14,628 bases of DNA from Candidatus Margulisiibacteriota bacterium (GTDB lineage Bacteria > Margulisbacteria > Termititenacia > Termititenacales > Termititenacaceae): NCBI GenBank assembly GCA_031279305.1, contig JAITIS010000029.1:1-14628 (forward strand). The letters are read 5' to 3'. The notes under the pieces were generated by a model, which did no database searches, was not told where the DNA came from, and worked only from the letters and a program-made list of their open reading frames with translations. Made by a program: the position numbers and the translations under genes. This document shows, piece by piece, positions 12,717 through 14,628 of the stretch; within the stretch, counting starts at the first letter, position 1; the number at the start of each line of letters is the position of its first letter.

Positions 12717-14628
12717 TCAGCCTCTTTGATATATTCTACGCATACGATAAAAAAACAGTTTCAGGCGGAACCGCCAAAAGCTGTCGTGCGCGTAAATACC
12801 AATGCGCGGAAAGACTAGCAGATCATCCGCGCGCGCATTGGTCAGAAAACCCAGAGAGTAGCCGGCCGCGCGCGCCTGCGCCAATATCCGCGCATCCGCC
12901 GCGCCGCGCGGATAGCAGACAGCGCTGACGCTTACGCCCAGTTTTTTTTCCAATATTTTTCTGGAGAGAGTCAATTCCCGCGCGGACACCGGCGCGTCCA
13001 AGCCCGGCAGTTCATAATGATTAAGCGTGTGCGAGCCGACCGCCCAGCCGGATTTCCGCAGTAATTTTAATTCCGCCCAATCCAGCGGCAGATCGTCATC
13101 CGTAAATTCCGCGGTATTCTTAAAGTCCCAGTAATACGGCTCCGCGCCGCCGATTTTATTTACAGTCACAAATAGCGTCGCCGGGATATTGTATTTCCGC
13201 AAAAGCGGCCAAGCATATTTCAGATTGTCGCGGTAACCGTCGTCAAAAGTAATCAGGCATACTCTACGGTTGAGCGGCTCCCGCCCGGCGACAAAACGGC
13301 GGTAAAAATCCTCGGCATTTAAGAACAGATATTTTCGGCGGCGCAAAAATTCTATCTGTTTAGCGAACTGCTCCAGACTAACCGCTAGAGTATGCCTAGC
13401 GTCCGGCAAAACGCGGTGATAGGCCAGCGCCAGCGCTTTGCCGTACTGCAGAGCGTTAAAACCGCGCAGGCTTTCTTCCAATTTCAAAACCAGCAGTAAA
13501 TAAAACCAAAATAGATAGGCCATAACCGGCGCGCGGATAGAATCTTGAAAAAGACCGTAAATGCCAAAACCAATAAGACCCAGCGCCAGAGACCGCGCCA
13601 GACTGCCGGGAAGGCGGCGCAAACGGCGGCAAGCCGTCCAAAGCAGGAGCAACACGCCTAAAAAACCCAAAAAACCGTATTCCAAAAAATAACCCAGATA
13701 CATATTGTGCGGAGGAAAAATATACAGCACTCCGTCAGCTAGAGCCTGATCGCGGATAACCGCCATATTTTCATAATTGTAATCACGCCGCAATTCCTCA
13801 GGAGTATCATACTGACCGCGCAGATTTACCCAGCGCCCGTCAATTTTTTTTAGTTTGGCGTTAATATGCCCGCCGCCCCAGCCGTTGAGAGGATGAGCGG
13901 CGATCTGACGCAGGGAAATCCCGGCCAGCATATAATGGTCGCGGTTAGACATATCATTACGATCAAAAAGCGACAACACGGTCTTTTGCACCGGCGGCAG
14001 CAGCAGGACAGCCAGAGCGGACAGCAAAATTCCCGCGGCTAAAAATTGTTTCCAGCACCGAGAACGCAGCAAAGTGAAAATAAAAACCAGCGCCAGCACG
14101 ACCAGCAGCGCGCGGCTGAAAGAAAACATCACATTAAAAATCGTCAGCGCCAGCACCGCCAGCTGCAGAAATTTCCAGCCTGTTTTCTGCCGGTCAAACT
14201 CCAAAGCAAACCAAGACACATAGGCCGGCACAGACAGGCTCAAAAAGGCTCCGTATACGCTGATACCGGAAAGCCGGATAAACACGGAGCTGATCCGGTA
14301 CAGGCCTCTGGCTTCCATTAAAAAATTTATGCCCGGCAGAACCGGCAGCCATAGCTGGGACATCGCGTATTGCAGAAAGCCGCACAGCAGCACCAGCGCA
14401 TAACCGGCAAAAGCCGCGCACAGCAGCCGGTCAAAATCTTTCCGCGAACGCACTCCCGCGGCCAGAAAATAAAACAGCCCGACAAACAGGGTCAGAGACA
14501 GCGCGTCGCCCAAAGCCTGCGCCGGCAGATAAGCATCACAGACCGCCCACCAAGCGCCGGCCAGCAGCAAACCAAACGGCAGCTCATAGCCGGCCAAACG
14601 GCAGATCCACGGCCAGCTTTTTTCTCTA
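12717..14628 (-). CDS. O-antigen ligase/polymerase-like membrane protein fused to polysaccharide deacetylase, 5' end outside window
   Basis: Two domains occur in one frame. Numbering is from the TTG codon at 14597, because the true N-terminus lies beyond the window: the frame is open to base 14628. Residues ~1-375 hold about ten hydrophobic segments and the Wzy_C/O-antigen ligase signature, 'HPLNGWGGGH' in the long periplasmic loop and 'PPHNMYLGYFLEYGFLG' with H297-N298. Residues ~385-626 form a NodB-type polysaccharide deacetylase: TFDDG with D452 and D453, 'SHTLNH' with metal ligands H523 and H527, and 'YPRG' at 562-565. The ligase part would transfer or polymerise lipid-linked glycan, and the deacetylase part would remove N- or O-acetyl groups. 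These are normally separate proteins, and both families occur in exosortase-A-type loci. The stop abuts the glycosyltransferase ATG. Confidence 0.88.
   Translation of the reverse strand, partial: REKSWPWICRLAGYELPFGLLLAGAWWAVCDAYLPAQALGDALSLTLFVGLFYFLAAGVRSRKDFDRLLCAAFAGYALVLLCGFLQYAMSQLWLPVLPGINFLMEARGLYRISSVFIRLSGISVYGAFLSLSVPAYVSWFALEFDRQKTGWKFLQLAVLALTIFNVMFSFSRALLVVLALVFIFTLLRSRCWKQFLAAGILLSALAVLLLPPVQKTVLSLFDRNDMSNRDHYMLAGISLRQIAAHPLNGWGGGHINAKLKKIDGRWVNLRGQYDTPEELRRDYNYENMAVIRDQALADGVLYIFPPHNMYLGYFLEYGFLGFLGVLLLLWTACRRLRRLPGSLARSLALGLIGFGIYGLFQDSIRAPVMAYLFWFYLLLVLKLEESLRGFNALQYGKALALAYHRVLPDARHTLAVSLEQFAKQIEFLRRRKYLFLNAEDFYRRFVAGREPLNRRVCLITFDDGYRDNLKYAWPLLRKYNIPATLFVTVNKIGGAEPYYWDFKNTAEFTDDDLPLDWAELKLLRKSGWAVGSHTLNHYELPGLDAPVSARELTLSRKILEKKLGVSVSAVCYPRGAADARILAQARAAGYSLGFLTNARADDLLVFPRIGIYAHDSFWRFRLKLFFYRMRRIYQRG

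Noticed and set aside
7789..14628. A complete exosortase/PEP-CTERM system
   Set aside because: The neighbours fit such loci, but no exosortase (multi-pass membrane cysteine protease) and no PEP-CTERM tail is seen in any frame of the window.
1..14628. CRISPR arrays, insertion sequences, riboswitches and tandem repeats
   Set aside because: No regularly spaced repeats, transposase genes or terminal inverted repeats were seen, and no T-box or other recognisable riboswitch leader precedes any operon in the window.

Overview
The window comes from a bacterial chromosome of unresolved lineage. GC is roughly 55% by eye over most of it, and genes are tightly packed with 4-nt (ATGA/GTGA) overlaps. A holB-ricT (yaaT) pair is the arrangement known from Bacillus and some other phyla. 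The right half looks like an exosortase-A-type exopolysaccharide locus, which suggests a diderm or candidate-phylum bacterium. This placement is an inference; no 16S or other decisive marker is present.

Layout. (a) 1-876 (+): the 3' part of an AT-richer gene of unknown function, ending in an intrinsic terminator at 931-959. (b) 7546-924 (-): one compact leftward operon: small acidic/coiled protein, proA, holB (delta'), ricT/PSP1, GspE/PilB-type ATPase, GspF/PilC-type membrane protein, and a 241-aa unknown. (c) 7547-7788: an intergenic control region holding two divergent promoters that share one -35 box, a complete tRNA-Asp(GUC) and a GC-rich hairpin tail. (d) 7789-11632 (+): acyl carrier protein, AMP-forming ligase, PLP-dependent decarboxylase and GNAT-like acyltransferase, overlapping or abutting one another and with no separate promoter visible, so probably transcribed with the tRNA. 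(e) 14628-11583 (-): an O-antigen-ligase/polysaccharide-deacetylase fusion (5' end outside the window) followed by a GT4 glycosyltransferase, converging on (d) with a 50-bp overlap.

Working model. The four genes of (d) form a carrier-protein pathway: the ligase activates an acid, probably an amino acid, and loads it on the ACP; the decarboxylase could remove a carboxylate while the substrate is tethered, as BtrK does in butirosin biosynthesis; the GNAT protein could transfer the product. The neighbouring glycosyltransferase, polymerase/ligase and deacetylase make a surface glycan a plausible acceptor. The ligase and decarboxylase resemble the two families known from exosortase A (XrtA) loci, but no exosortase gene lies in this window. 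The most notable observations are this pathway, the shared -35 divergent promoter with a tRNA leading the operon, the ligase-deacetylase fusion, and a GspE/GspF pair embedded in a housekeeping operon without pilins.
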